This document shows, in pieces, positions 7,726 through 13,960 of a stretch of 13,960 bases of DNA. The translations under genes were made by a program, and so were the position numbers. The notes beneath the pieces are model-generated. The model saw only the letters and a program-made list of their open reading frames with translations. It was not told the DNA's origin and did not search any database. Numbering within the stretch: the first letter of the stretch is position 1; each line of letters starts with the position of its first letter. Origin of the DNA: an uncultured bacterium (GTDB lineage Bacteria > Planctomycetota > Phycisphaerae > Phycisphaerales > SM1A02); assembly GCA_903938205.1 (NCBI GenBank), contig CAJACJ010000299.1:1-13960 (forward strand). Direction: 5' to 3'.

Positions 7726-8220
7726 TTAGCCGTTGGTCTTACCGCTGAATGGGCAGGAACCTGCGCCAGTCATTGGGCAACCAGAAGATGTTTTGCAATC
7801 ACTCTTAGTTTCGCTCACAGCGCCTGGGCTTGTGGCCGCGGCTTTGCTGGAGCATGGTGTGGAGCAATCGCTCTTGGTTTCGCTGACAGCGCCTGGGCTT
7901 GTTGCCTTGGCTTTGTCGGAGCATGAGGTAGCGCAATCGCTCTTCTTGGTTTCGCTGACAGAGCCTGGGCTTGCAGCCGCTGACTTATCAGCGCAGCAAC
8001 CGGACTTTGTTTCAGATACAGCGCCTGGGCTTGCGGAGGCAACCTTGTCCTTGCATGCGGCAGTTGTGCACTTGCTCTTGTCTTTATTGCACGCGCCATC
8101 GGTGCTGCAAGACTTGCCACCACCGCAACCACTGACAGCGCCTGGCGCAGTTGTTGGGGTGCTTTGACAAGCAGCAAGACCAAAGAGAAGACCAGCCGTG
8201 AGTGTTGCGAAAAGTTTCAT
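7726..8220 (-). CDS. Cysteine-rich repeat lipoprotein of unknown function
   Basis: The product has 164 residues from the ATG at 8220, which has a good Shine-Dalgarno (AAAGGA, 6 bases upstream). Residues 1-17 are a classic lipoprotein signal ending in LAAC, so C18 is lipidated and the protein sits on a membrane facing the periplasm or outside. The rest has no hydrophobic core. It consists of four imperfect units starting SPGAVSETK or SPGSVSETK at residues 64, 84, 108 and 131 (periods 20, 24 and 23), preceded by a related APGAVSG at 25-31. Each unit carries a pair of cysteines (C75/C76, C96/C100, C119/C123, C142/C148); there are 15 cysteines in total. The C-terminus has CPMTG and CPFSGK. The composition (Cys, Lys, Ser, Thr, Ala) suggests metal binding or a disulphide-bonded spacer, but I recognise no family. 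A frame extending upstream to 8412 crosses the promoter region and is rejected. Confidence 0.82.
   Translation of the reverse strand: MKLFATLTAGLLFGLAACQSTPTTAPGAVSGCGGGKSCSTDGACNKDKSKCTTAACKDKVASASPGAVSETKSGCCADKSAAASPGSVSETKKSDCATSCSDKAKATSPGAVSETKSDCSTPCSSKAAATSPGAVSETKSDCKTSSGCPMTGAGSCPFSGKTNG
7728..8031 (-). repeat. Tandem degenerate coding repeats (60-72 bp units)
   Basis: Four units begin at 8031, 7971, 7899 and 7830 on the minus strand, the spacing being 60, 72 and 69 bases. The best-conserved part on the plus strand is a core close to TCGCTGACAGCGCCTGGGCT. The units stay in frame and encode SPGAVSETK followed by a variable Cys-containing stretch. Nucleotide similarity in the core suggests recent duplication or recombination between units. 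Confidence 0.8.
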
Positions 8221-8262
8221 ATGAGATCCTTTGTAAAGATGACTCCAAGACATTGTGTGCCA

Positions 8263-8275
8263 GGCGAACTTCGCC
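8263..8275. promoter_or_regulatory. Perfect palindrome in the lipoprotein 5' leader (possible operator)
   Basis: GGCGAA-c-TTCGCC is a perfect 6-bp inverted repeat with a one-base centre. It lies between the candidate lipoprotein promoter and its start codon, within the divergent region shared with uvrC. The one-base centre argues for a protein-binding site rather than a hairpin. It does not match the LexA boxes I know. Its role is unproven. Confidence 0.3.
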
Positions 8276-8293
8276 TTTGAAAGCACATGGTCA

Positions 8294-8321
8294 ATAGTAG
8301 CACACACTTTGGCGGGTTCAA
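8294..8321 (-). promoter_or_regulatory. Candidate promoter of the Cys-rich lipoprotein gene
   Basis: On the minus strand, TTGAAC (8321-8316) and TACTAT (8299-8294) are separated by 16 bases, and a TGC lies directly before the -10, resembling an extended -10. Each hexamer matches 4 of 6 consensus positions. The resulting leader would be about 65-70 bases and would include the palindrome at 8263-8275. Confidence 0.35.
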
Positions 8322-8337
8322 ACCAATCATTTATAGA
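8309..8337 (+). promoter_or_regulatory. Candidate promoter of uvrC, overlapping the divergent one
   Basis: TTGGCG (8309-8314) and TATAGA (8332-8337) are separated by 17 bases, with 4 of 6 matches each. It gives a short leader of about 20 bases before the GTG at 8365. Its -35 abuts the -35 of the opposite promoter, so the two RNA polymerase sites overlap. Confidence 0.35.
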
Positions 8338-8364
8338 GTTGAAAGTATTTCCTAGACTCCTAGT

Positions 8365-9936
8365 GTGGAAGCATTTCAGAACACCCCCAACTCGCCAGTG
8401 CCTGAGGGTCATTCCAATGAGTCAAATGCCGCGCGTTTGGCCCGATTACTAGCCAAAGCCAAGGCATTTCCAGAGGTTGCGGGCGTCTATCTGATGAAGG
8501 ATGCGGGGGGCAAAGTGCTCTATGTTGGCAAGGCCAATTGCCTGCCCGAGCGTGCGAGCAGTTATTTTCTGGGCAGCACCGACCTTGGTCCAAAGAAGCA
8601 ACCCATGTTGGAGCTCATCACCGACATTGAAATGATTCCATGTGAGGGTTCGTGGGAGGCGCTGCTGATGGAAGCGCGCCTGGTGAAAGATTTGAAGCCG
8701 CACTTCAACACGCGCCTTCTCGATGACAAAACATTTCCCTATCTCGCCATCACCACGCGCGATGAATTTCCCGGCGTGTTCGTGACGCGTGATCCAGCGT
8801 CGGAGCGCTTTCGTACCGCGCGTTTGTATGGGCCGTTCATCAGTGGCGCAAGTTTGCGCCACGCCGTGCAATTGTTGCAGCGCGTTTTTCAGTATCGCAC
8901 ATGCGACCTTGATATTGATTCCACCGATCCACGCAATCGTTCAGTGCGTCCATGTTTGCTGCACAGCATGGCGCAGTGCACGGCGCCGTGCGCCAATCGG
9001 ATTTCGCCGCAGCGCTACCGCGAGGACATCAATCGGTTCTGCCGATTTCTGGAAGGAAAGCGCAGCGTGATGTTGAAAGAGTTGCGCGCGGAAATGCGCA
9101 AGGCCAGCGATGAAAAACGCTTTGAAGAAGCCGCGATTTTGCGCGATCAAGTGCAAGCCATTGAGCGCCTTGATGAGCGTGAACGCCGTGGTGACGAGGC
9201 GCAGTACGACTGGCAGCCCGAAGTCACGATTTCAATTCAGGATCCAAAGTTGGGTTGCAAAAGTTTGCAGCGCACGCTTGGCTTGTCGCATGAGATTCAG
9301 TGCGTGGAGGCGATTGACATTGCGCACTTGGGTGGTGGCGAGACGGTTGGAAGTCTTGTGTGTTTTGTGAATGGCCGTCCATTCAAGCAGCGCTATCGGC
9401 GCTTTAAAATTCAAACTGTTGCCAACGATGATTACGCCGCCATTCGCGAAGTGGTCAGTCGCCGCTACCGTGAAGAAGGCAAGGGCAGCGAGTTGTATCC
9501 CGATGTGATCTTGATCGACGGTGGCGTTGGTCAGTTGAACTCTGCGCTCGACGCGTTCGCGGAGTTTGAAACCAAGCCGCCGTTTGTGGTGAGCCTGGCC
9601 AAAAAAGAGGAGCTGATTTATATTCAGCGCGAGAGCGAGCCCCTGAAGTTGGGCCGTGAAAATCTTGGGCTGAAAATGTGCCAAGCCATTCGCGATGAGG
9701 CGCATCGTTTTGCGCAGCATTATCACCATCTTTTGGTGCGCAAGCGTTTGATTCCAGATGGAACGTCCTCTTCAAAGAAAGTGTTGAAGCGACCCTTGAA
9801 GGCGACTCAAGTTGTAAGCAAGAAGACAATCAATTCCACCAATACGTCATTACCAAAGTCCGAAAGCGCTTCTGAAAAGAAATCCCCAAACCCGTCCGCC
9901 AAAAAAACTTCACGCAAACCCAAGCCGAAGGCGTAA
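8365..9936 (+). CDS. uvrC: UvrABC excinuclease subunit C, compact form with Lys-rich tail
   Basis: UvrC makes both incisions around bulky DNA lesions in nucleotide excision repair. The 523-residue product starts at GTG 8365 without a clear Shine-Dalgarno site. The GIY-YIG domain (about 36-118) shows GVYLMKD, LYVGKA, R63 and the catalytic E103. C180, C197, C205 and C209 match the four cysteines of the UvrC Fe-S cluster. The UVR motif that contacts UvrB lies at about 235-270. The RNase H-like nuclease follows with AIDIAH (D318), LIDGGVGQ (D385) and DEAHRFAQ (D444, H447), so both active sites look intact. It is odd in two ways. The usual stretch of roughly 100 or more residues between UVR and RNase H domains is reduced to about 45, and there is no helix-hairpin-helix domain. 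Residues 462-523 are instead a Lys/Ser/Pro-rich basic tail. The next gene, rnd, starts 51 bases later. Confidence 0.93.
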   Translation: MEAFQNTPNSPVPEGHSNESNAARLARLLAKAKAFPEVAGVYLMKDAGGKVLYVGKANCLPERASSYFLGSTDLGPKKQPMLELITDIEMIPCEGSWEALLMEARLVKDLKPHFNTRLLDDKTFPYLAITTRDEFPGVFVTRDPASERFRTARLYGPFISGASLRHAVQLLQRVFQYRTCDLDIDSTDPRNRSVRPCLLHSMAQCTAPCANRISPQRYREDINRFCRFLEGKRSVMLKELRAEMRKASDEKRFEEAAILRDQVQAIERLDERERRGDEAQYDWQPEVTISIQDPKLGCKSLQRTLGLSHEIQCVEAIDIAHLGGGETVGSLVCFVNGRPFKQRYRRFKIQTVANDDYAAIREVVSRRYREEGKGSELYPDVILIDGGVGQLNSALDAFAEFETKPPFVVSLAKKEELIYIQRESEPLKLGRENLGLKMCQAIRDEAHRFAQHYHHLLVRKRLIPDGTSSSKKVLKRPLKATQVVSKKTINSTNTSLPKSESASEKKSPNPSAKKTSRKPKPKA

Positions 9937-9970
9937 TGCGCCTCTGCGCACTTCGCTACTCTTGTTTCAC

Positions 9971-9978
9971 AGAAGGAG
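9971..9978 (+). promoter_or_regulatory. Strong ribosome binding site of rnd
   Basis: AGAAGGAG lies nine bases before GTG 9988 and decides that start over the ATG at 10081. Most other genes here lack a comparable site. Confidence 0.75.
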
Positions 9979-9987
9979 TCAGCACTC

Positions 9988-11298
9988 GTGTCGCATCATC
10001 GATCTAAAAGAGCACAACATCACGCCGACGCCGAGCGCGACCAAGGGCAGCATTCGGATGCGCCAGCGCTGGATCACCCAATGGTGCCCAAAGGCACCTA
10101 CGAACTTCTTGAAAGCGCGGCGGCTGTTGAAGAATTTGTGAATCATGTGCGCCAAGTTGGCGTGATCGCTTTTGACACGGAATTTATTGGCGAGGAATCT
10201 TTTCGCCCAAAGATTTGTCTGGTGCAAATTGCAACCGCTGAGCGAGTGGCGTTGCTTGATCCTCTTTCTGGCGTTGACCCAATGCCCATCTATCAACTTG
10301 TCGCTGACACTTCGGTGTTGACATTGGTGCATGCGGGCGAGCAAGATTTAATGGCCGTCAAGCAAGCCATCAACGGCAACGCGAATAATTTGGTGGACAC
10401 GCAAATTGCCGCCAGCCTGATTGGCTTGCCGTGGCCAAGCAGTTTGGGCAACACCATTGAGCATCTCACTGGACTACACATTGACAAAGCGCACACGTTC
10501 ACCGAGTGGGATCGTCGGCCGCTTTCCAAAAGTCAGTTGCGCTACGCGGCGGATGATGTGCGCTATTTGCCGTTGGTATGGAGCCGTATTCAAGAGCAAT
10601 TAGTGCTGGAAAACCGCTTAAATTGGGCCATGCAAGAAAGCGCCACGCAGTTGGCGGGCGAACAAGTATTTGATCCCGATCGGCAAATGCGCCGCGCTTC
10701 ACGTGGCGAGCCACTGAAGCCCGCGGTCATGACCATTCTGCGCGAGTTGGTGTTGCTGCGTCGTGAACTAGCCGAGGCGGATGATCAACCGCAACGAACT
10801 TTATTGTCAGACGGAGCACTGATGGAGTTGGTCAGGCGCAAGCCAGACAACGCAAGCGCGTTGCGTGAAATTCGTTTTGTTCCGCAGCCAGTCGCTGAGC
10901 GTCATGGAGAGCGCATTGTGCAATGCATTCGTGCCGCCAAAACTATGCCGCCTATCCGGCAAGAATTTGCGCGACTGTTGGAAGACACCGCGGTACGCGC
11001 CCGGATTGACGCCATGTGGCTTGCGTTCCAAACACGTTGCATGGCCACCAACATCGCGCCCAATTTGGTGACCAGTCGCGCCGAGTTCACAAGTTGGTTG
11101 GCGGCGCGTATTCAGCGCGAGCAAGACTTGGCCAAGGGATCGGTCGTCACGGATGCTCTGCTTCCGTTTGCAGCCGACGATTGGCGCGCGGAAAGTATCG
11201 GTCGTTGGCTGAGCGAATTTATCGATGGTCGCGGCGAACTCGCGTTGCGTTGGGACGCAACAAGCGGGGGTCTTCGCCTTTGCGATGATTTAAAATAA
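9988..11298 (+). CDS. rnd: Ribonuclease D
   Basis: RNase D is a 3'-5' exoribonuclease acting on tRNA precursors and other structured RNAs. The DEDDy nuclease domain is complete: AFDTEFIGE at 61-69 (D63, E65), HAGEQD at 115-120 (D120), and RYAADDVRYL at 185-194 (Y186, D190). An HRDC domain is visible at about residues 237-292 (MTILRELVLLRREL onward), and a second HRDC-like helical region follows at about 315-380, as in E. coli RNase D. The GTG start has one of the best Shine-Dalgarno sites in the window (AGAAGGAG at 9971-9978, nine bases away). This supports the start although it adds a charged, His-rich N-terminus of about 30 residues ahead of the usual beginning; the alternative is ATG 10081. 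At 436 residues it is longer than E. coli RNase D (375). It may be cotranscribed with uvrC. Confidence 0.93.
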   Translation: MSHHRSKRAQHHADAERDQGQHSDAPALDHPMVPKGTYELLESAAAVEEFVNHVRQVGVIAFDTEFIGEESFRPKICLVQIATAERVALLDPLSGVDPMPIYQLVADTSVLTLVHAGEQDLMAVKQAINGNANNLVDTQIAASLIGLPWPSSLGNTIEHLTGLHIDKAHTFTEWDRRPLSKSQLRYAADDVRYLPLVWSRIQEQLVLENRLNWAMQESATQLAGEQVFDPDRQMRRASRGEPLKPAVMTILRELVLLRRELAEADDQPQRTLLSDGALMELVRRKPDNASALREIRFVPQPVAERHGERIVQCIRAAKTMPPIRQEFARLLEDTAVRARIDAMWLAFQTRCMATNIAPNLVTSRAEFTSWLAARIQREQDLAKGSVVTDALLPFAADDWRAESIGRWLSEFIDGRGELALRWDATSGGLRLCDDLK

Positions 11299-11358
11299 AT
11301 TGGTACTGTGTGTGTTGTGCGTTTGAATGCCATTCCAAATTCATTAGAGAATCCATCC

Positions 11359-12351
11359 ATGAGCCAGCCTTCAGATCAACTTCGCCGCAATCTTCTGGCA
11401 TCTTTTCCCGCATTTTTGCTTGCACCCGCCGCTTTGGCGCAGCAAGGTTTGTTGAAGCCACAGGGGTCGCAAAAAGTTGCCTCCACGGCCAAGCGGGAAA
11501 TTCCAATTCTTCCTTTCGCCCTTGCGGGAGCTTGGAGCGACGACTTGGGAGGGCGATCGATTCTGAAAATGATCCCAGAACTTTCAGGGTCCATCACGTT
11601 TTCCGGTCAGGCCACCGCGTATGAGGATGACCAACTTCGACTTTTGAAATTACAAGTTGGCGCGGCCCTGGAATGCATCGCCACGTTGGCCTCGTCAAGT
11701 AGTTGCTCCATTCAAATGTTGTATCCGCAAAAAGAACAGCCTTGGTTTGTGAAACTTTCCATCGCTGTGAACGCGCAAGGCAAGGCGACCAGTGTCCGTG
11801 GAATCACGGCGTGCAGTGGAATTTGGAGTCGACCCAATGCCAGCGGCGCGTTTGATCCAGCATGGAACGACAAAAAAGTGATCGACAATGTCGCTGGTCT
11901 GATGAATGAATTTGGAGTCGGCGTGAAATTAATGGTGGATGCAAAAACGCGCGAGTGCGCGGATGCGTTGCAGGCCATCGCCAAAGCATCGCCAGAGTTG
12001 GCAAAAAAAATTGGTCCCGCGTCCAATTGGGGCAGCGGAACGTCAATCGTGCTTGTGGGAACGGCGTCGCAAGATTCAACACAAGGACTCATGTCCGCGG
12101 GACGCTCATTGCAACGCGGTTCATTGCAAGCATTCGCGGAGGGCGCGAATTGCGATTCGTTTGTTTTGCCCCCCAAAATGCTCGAAGCCGTGGCTGTGTC
12201 CAGCAAGGAAGCCGCGGTCGCTGTGAAGAAATTGGTTGAACTATTTAACGATGAAGCCAGCGAACCCATTGGCGTGGCGCGCATTGGAAAGTTGTTGAAT
12301 CCGGCGTTCAATCCAATGCCGGCCTGCGTGCCCATGATCGCTTTTGATTGA
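11359..12351 (+). CDS. Exported protein of unknown function with a Tat-like signal
   Basis: I do not recognise the family. From the ATG at 11359 the product has 330 residues. Its N-terminus has a twin arginine (R9, R10) before the hydrophobic stretch LLASFPAFLLAPAALA and a probable cleavage after ALA at residue 27. This looks like a Tat or Sec signal, so the mature protein is likely periplasmic. No other membrane span is seen. The mature part alternates predicted beta strands (SGSITFSGQATAYEDDQ; LRLLKLQVGAALECIATL) with helices rich in Ala and Lys (ECADALQAIAKASPELAKKI; EAAVAVKKLVELFND). It has several cysteines but no obvious catalytic motif. The frame extends upstream to a GTG at 11308, which would place 17 extra residues before the signal and is less likely. 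An AGAGA stretch at 11347-11351 may serve as a weak ribosome site. It lies 60 bases after rnd. Confidence 0.75.
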   Translation: MSQPSDQLRRNLLASFPAFLLAPAALAQQGLLKPQGSQKVASTAKREIPILPFALAGAWSDDLGGRSILKMIPELSGSITFSGQATAYEDDQLRLLKLQVGAALECIATLASSSSCSIQMLYPQKEQPWFVKLSIAVNAQGKATSVRGITACSGIWSRPNASGAFDPAWNDKKVIDNVAGLMNEFGVGVKLMVDAKTRECADALQAIAKASPELAKKIGPASNWGSGTSIVLVGTASQDSTQGLMSAGRSLQRGSLQAFAEGANCDSFVLPPKMLEAVAVSSKEAAVAVKKLVELFNDEASEPIGVARIGKLLNPAFNPMPACVPMIAFD

Positions 12352-12464
12352 GTTGCCGTTCATTTCTTCCCGCCTGGCGAATTCAAACCCATATAAAACA
12401 ATACGTGTTCGCGCTATTTGAAAGCACGGTTGCGCCGTGGACAATCTTGCGGCATTCTTTCGCC

Positions 12465-13166
12465 ATGAGCGAAATTCGAATTTATAACGGTGATGGTGAT
12501 CGTCTAATTGAAGCGCCGAGTACGGGCCCGCGTGTCACAATGGTTCCGCGTGGCGATCCGCGCACCTTGACTGGATCGCGCTCCATACGAATCATGTGGG
12601 GGCAACATCTTCTGAATGACTTGGTGGAGGGACGCTACCGCACGGTGATTTGCGGCATTAATGAAACCGACAACGCGCACGGCGTGCTTGGCGAATTGTT
12701 GAAACTTATTCCCACCAGCCAGTGGACATTGTCTAGCGCGACAAGTTTCGCCAAAATGTTTCGTAGCGCGGTGAGCATGCACGCCAAGGATGACCGTGAG
12801 CCTTACATTTTAAAATTTGATCTTGATCAATTGCTCATCCTGGCGCTACTGCGTCCCGCGGGCCGCGAACATTTCACATTGGAGGATATTTTCCGTGGCT
12901 TCCGCACCATCAGTCGCATGGTGGAGGGTCGCCGCGATCGCCTCCCCATTGCCAGCGTTAGTTTTTTAGGCGCAAAGAGCAATCGATTGCTTGACCATGA
13001 ACAACAAGAGCCGACATTTGAGGCGGTGCTGCAAGCCATGAATCAAGGCGGTTTCAGTGGTGATATCTATCCGCCGGTCGCCCTGTGGGATGTTCCAAAG
13101 ACCGCCGTCTTTGCTCAATATCCTTTTCCCGAGGGCATTGCGCGTATGCGCGAAGGCAGCAGTTAA
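12465..13166 (+). CDS. Cytosolic protein of unknown function
   Basis: No known domain is apparent. From the ATG at 12465 the product has 233 residues, with no signal peptide or membrane span, so it is probably cytosolic. Notable segments are MSEIRIYNGDGDRLIEAPS at the start, RGDPRTLTGSRSIRIMWGQH at 29-48, VICGINETDNAHGVLGELL at 61-79, and a helical region FDLDQLLILALLRPAGREHF at 118-137. The basic stretch FRTISRMVEGRRDRL follows at 146-160. It has the even composition of a folded protein with real codon usage, and I suspect a lineage-restricted conserved family, but this is a guess. The frame is open upstream to a TTG at 12348 overlapping the previous stop; that 39-residue extension looks unlike the rest and is not included. 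No Shine-Dalgarno site precedes the ATG. A small hairpin (CACGG / CCGTG, 12425-12439) lies in the leader. Confidence 0.72.
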   Translation: MSEIRIYNGDGDRLIEAPSTGPRVTMVPRGDPRTLTGSRSIRIMWGQHLLNDLVEGRYRTVICGINETDNAHGVLGELLKLIPTSQWTLSSATSFAKMFRSAVSMHAKDDREPYILKFDLDQLLILALLRPAGREHFTLEDIFRGFRTISRMVEGRRDRLPIASVSFLGAKSNRLLDHEQQEPTFEAVLQAMNQGGFSGDIYPPVALWDVPKTAVFAQYPFPEGIARMREGSS

Positions 13167-13204
13167 TTTTGTTTGTTCTGCAAGTGTGAAGCGCGAATTC
13201 ATTC

Positions 13205-13239
13205 TCACGCGTAGCGCACAGTGGTTTGGTTTCGCGTGA
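13205..13239. other. Inverted repeat between convergent genes
   Basis: TCACGCG (13205-13211) and CGCGTGA (13233-13239) form a perfect 7-bp stem with a 21-base loop in the 80-base gap between the unknown gene and rlmN. It could end transcription from either side, but there is no proper U-tract on either strand, so the terminator role is weak. Confidence 0.3.
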
Positions 13240-13246
13240 AAAGTAT

Positions 13247-13960
13247 TTAGGATTGATCGCTCGCGCCGCTTTGCAATTGCACAAACTTGCGCGCGCGAAT
13301 GGCCTCGCTTCCAAGTTGGCCGCATGCCGCCATGGCGGAGCGACCTTTGGTTCCGCGGCGCTTACAAAATTGTTTGTTGGCAATGGCGCGCGCAATAAAC
13401 GCAACAACGCTTTCCTCGCTTGGCGCCGGCCACGGACTATTGCGACGCGGGTTGTAGGGAATAATGTTCAGCGAGCAGCGCACATCTCTCAGCAGTGCGC
13501 ACACTTGATCGCAGTGATCCATGGAATCATTCACGCCTGGAATTAACACATACTCAATGCAGGTTGGACCAGCGGCTTCTGGATAGCCGCGCACCGCCGA
13601 CAAAATGTCCGCGATTGGTTCCGACTTGTTTATGGGCATAATCTGCGAGCGGATCGCGTCATTTGGGGCGTTCAAACTCAGCGCAAGATGCAATCGGTGA
13701 AAGCCAGTTTTGCCAGCGAATTCCGCTATTTTTTGAATACCCGCCACGCGGCCCACGGTGCTAATGGTGATGTTGCTGGAAGCGATCGAGGCTCCATAGT
13801 GGTCCGTCAAAATGCGGACCGCGTGCAGAACCGCGTCCAAATTTTCCGTGGGCTCGCCCATGCCCATGAACACAATGTTCTTGATGAGAAATCCGCGGCC
13901 ACCGTCAAAAGTATTTTCAATTCGGTGGCGCGCCGCGAACCACTGCGCCACAATTTCCGC
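13247..13960 (-). CDS. rlmN: 23S rRNA (adenine2503-C2)-methyltransferase RlmN (partial)
   Basis: RlmN is a radical SAM enzyme that methylates A2503 of 23S rRNA and A37 of some tRNAs. Only the C-terminal 237 residues are in the window; the frame is open at the right edge, so the N-terminus and the radical-SAM CxxxC motif lie outside. Visible are VFMGMGEPTENLD, which binds S-adenosylmethionine, ITISTVGRVAGI, HLALSLNAPND, the CIEYVLIPGVNDS strand and NIIPYNPR. The conserved end KRRGTKGRSAMAACGQL includes the cysteine (in AACGQL) that takes part in methyl transfer and product release. The first GTG in the frame (13951) is internal and not the start. The gene converges on the unknown gene to its left. 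Confidence 0.95.
   Translation of the reverse strand, partial: AEIVAQWFAARHRIENTFDGGRGFLIKNIVFMGMGEPTENLDAVLHAVRILTDHYGASIASSNITISTVGRVAGIQKIAEFAGKTGFHRLHLALSLNAPNDAIRSQIMPINKSEPIADILSAVRGYPEAAGPTCIEYVLIPGVNDSMDHCDQVCALLRDVRCSLNIIPYNPRRNSPWPAPSEESVVAFIARAIANKQFCKRRGTKGRSAMAACGQLGSEAIRARKFVQLQSGASDQS

Noticed and set aside
7733..8167. A 144-codon open frame antisense to the Cys-rich lipoprotein with repeated LVSLTAPGL
   Set aside because: The repeats are the reverse complement of the lipoprotein repeats. The lipoprotein strand has a signal peptide, lipobox, Shine-Dalgarno site and terminator; this strand has none.
7728..8170. CRISPR-like spaced repeats
   Set aside because: The repeats are imperfect, lie in frame inside a gene, have unequal related spacers, and no cas gene is nearby.
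8221..8412. N-terminal extension of the lipoprotein frame up to 8412
   Set aside because: It would bury the Shine-Dalgarno site, the lipoprotein signal and both candidate promoters inside the coding region and overlap uvrC.
9937..9950. Hairpin TGCGC-CTCT-GCGCA after uvrC as a terminator
   Set aside because: The stem is only 5 bp and no T-run follows; uvrC and rnd may well be cotranscribed.

Overview
The window looks like ordinary chromosomal, mostly housekeeping DNA from a Gram-negative-type bacterium. The best guess is a planctomycete, possibly of the class Phycisphaerae. The reasons are the resemblance of the left-edge protein to the N-terminus of large planctomycete NAD-glutamate dehydrogenases, lipoprotein and Tat-like signal peptides, sparse Shine-Dalgarno sites, and two proteins with no recognisable family. 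This placement comes from memory of protein families, not from a search. There is no transposase, phage gene, tRNA, rRNA or CRISPR array, and no gene-free stretch longer than about 150 bases once starts are assigned.

Left part (1-3087): a long reading frame open to the left edge on the minus strand (1013 down to 1) is read as the N-terminus of a large NAD-dependent glutamate dehydrogenase. Divergent from it is a two-gene plus-strand unit, ribF (FMN/FAD synthesis) and an nrnA-like DHH phosphoesterase, joined by an ATGA stop/start overlap.

Middle part (3169-8220, all minus strand, transcribed right to left): a Cys-rich repeat lipoprotein with its own Rho-independent terminator; then pyrC (dihydroorotase, pyrimidine synthesis), a 12-span MMPL/RND exporter resembling HpnN, and a small heavy-metal-associated (HMA) lipoprotein. 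The last three are closely spaced and probably one transcript that converges on nrnA.

Right part (8365-13166, plus strand): uvrC (nucleotide excision repair) in an unusually compact form, rnd (RNase D), an exported protein of unknown function and a cytosolic protein of unknown function. The window closes with the C-terminal two thirds of rlmN on the minus strand, cut by the right edge.

The items most worth a second look are: the uvrC product, which lacks the C-terminal helix-hairpin-helix domain and about 100 residues between the UVR and RNase H domains, and carries a Lys-rich tail instead; the lipoprotein built from SPGAVSETK repeats with paired cysteines; the compact divergent promoter region between that lipoprotein and uvrC; and a possible leaderless start for the glutamate dehydrogenase gene.
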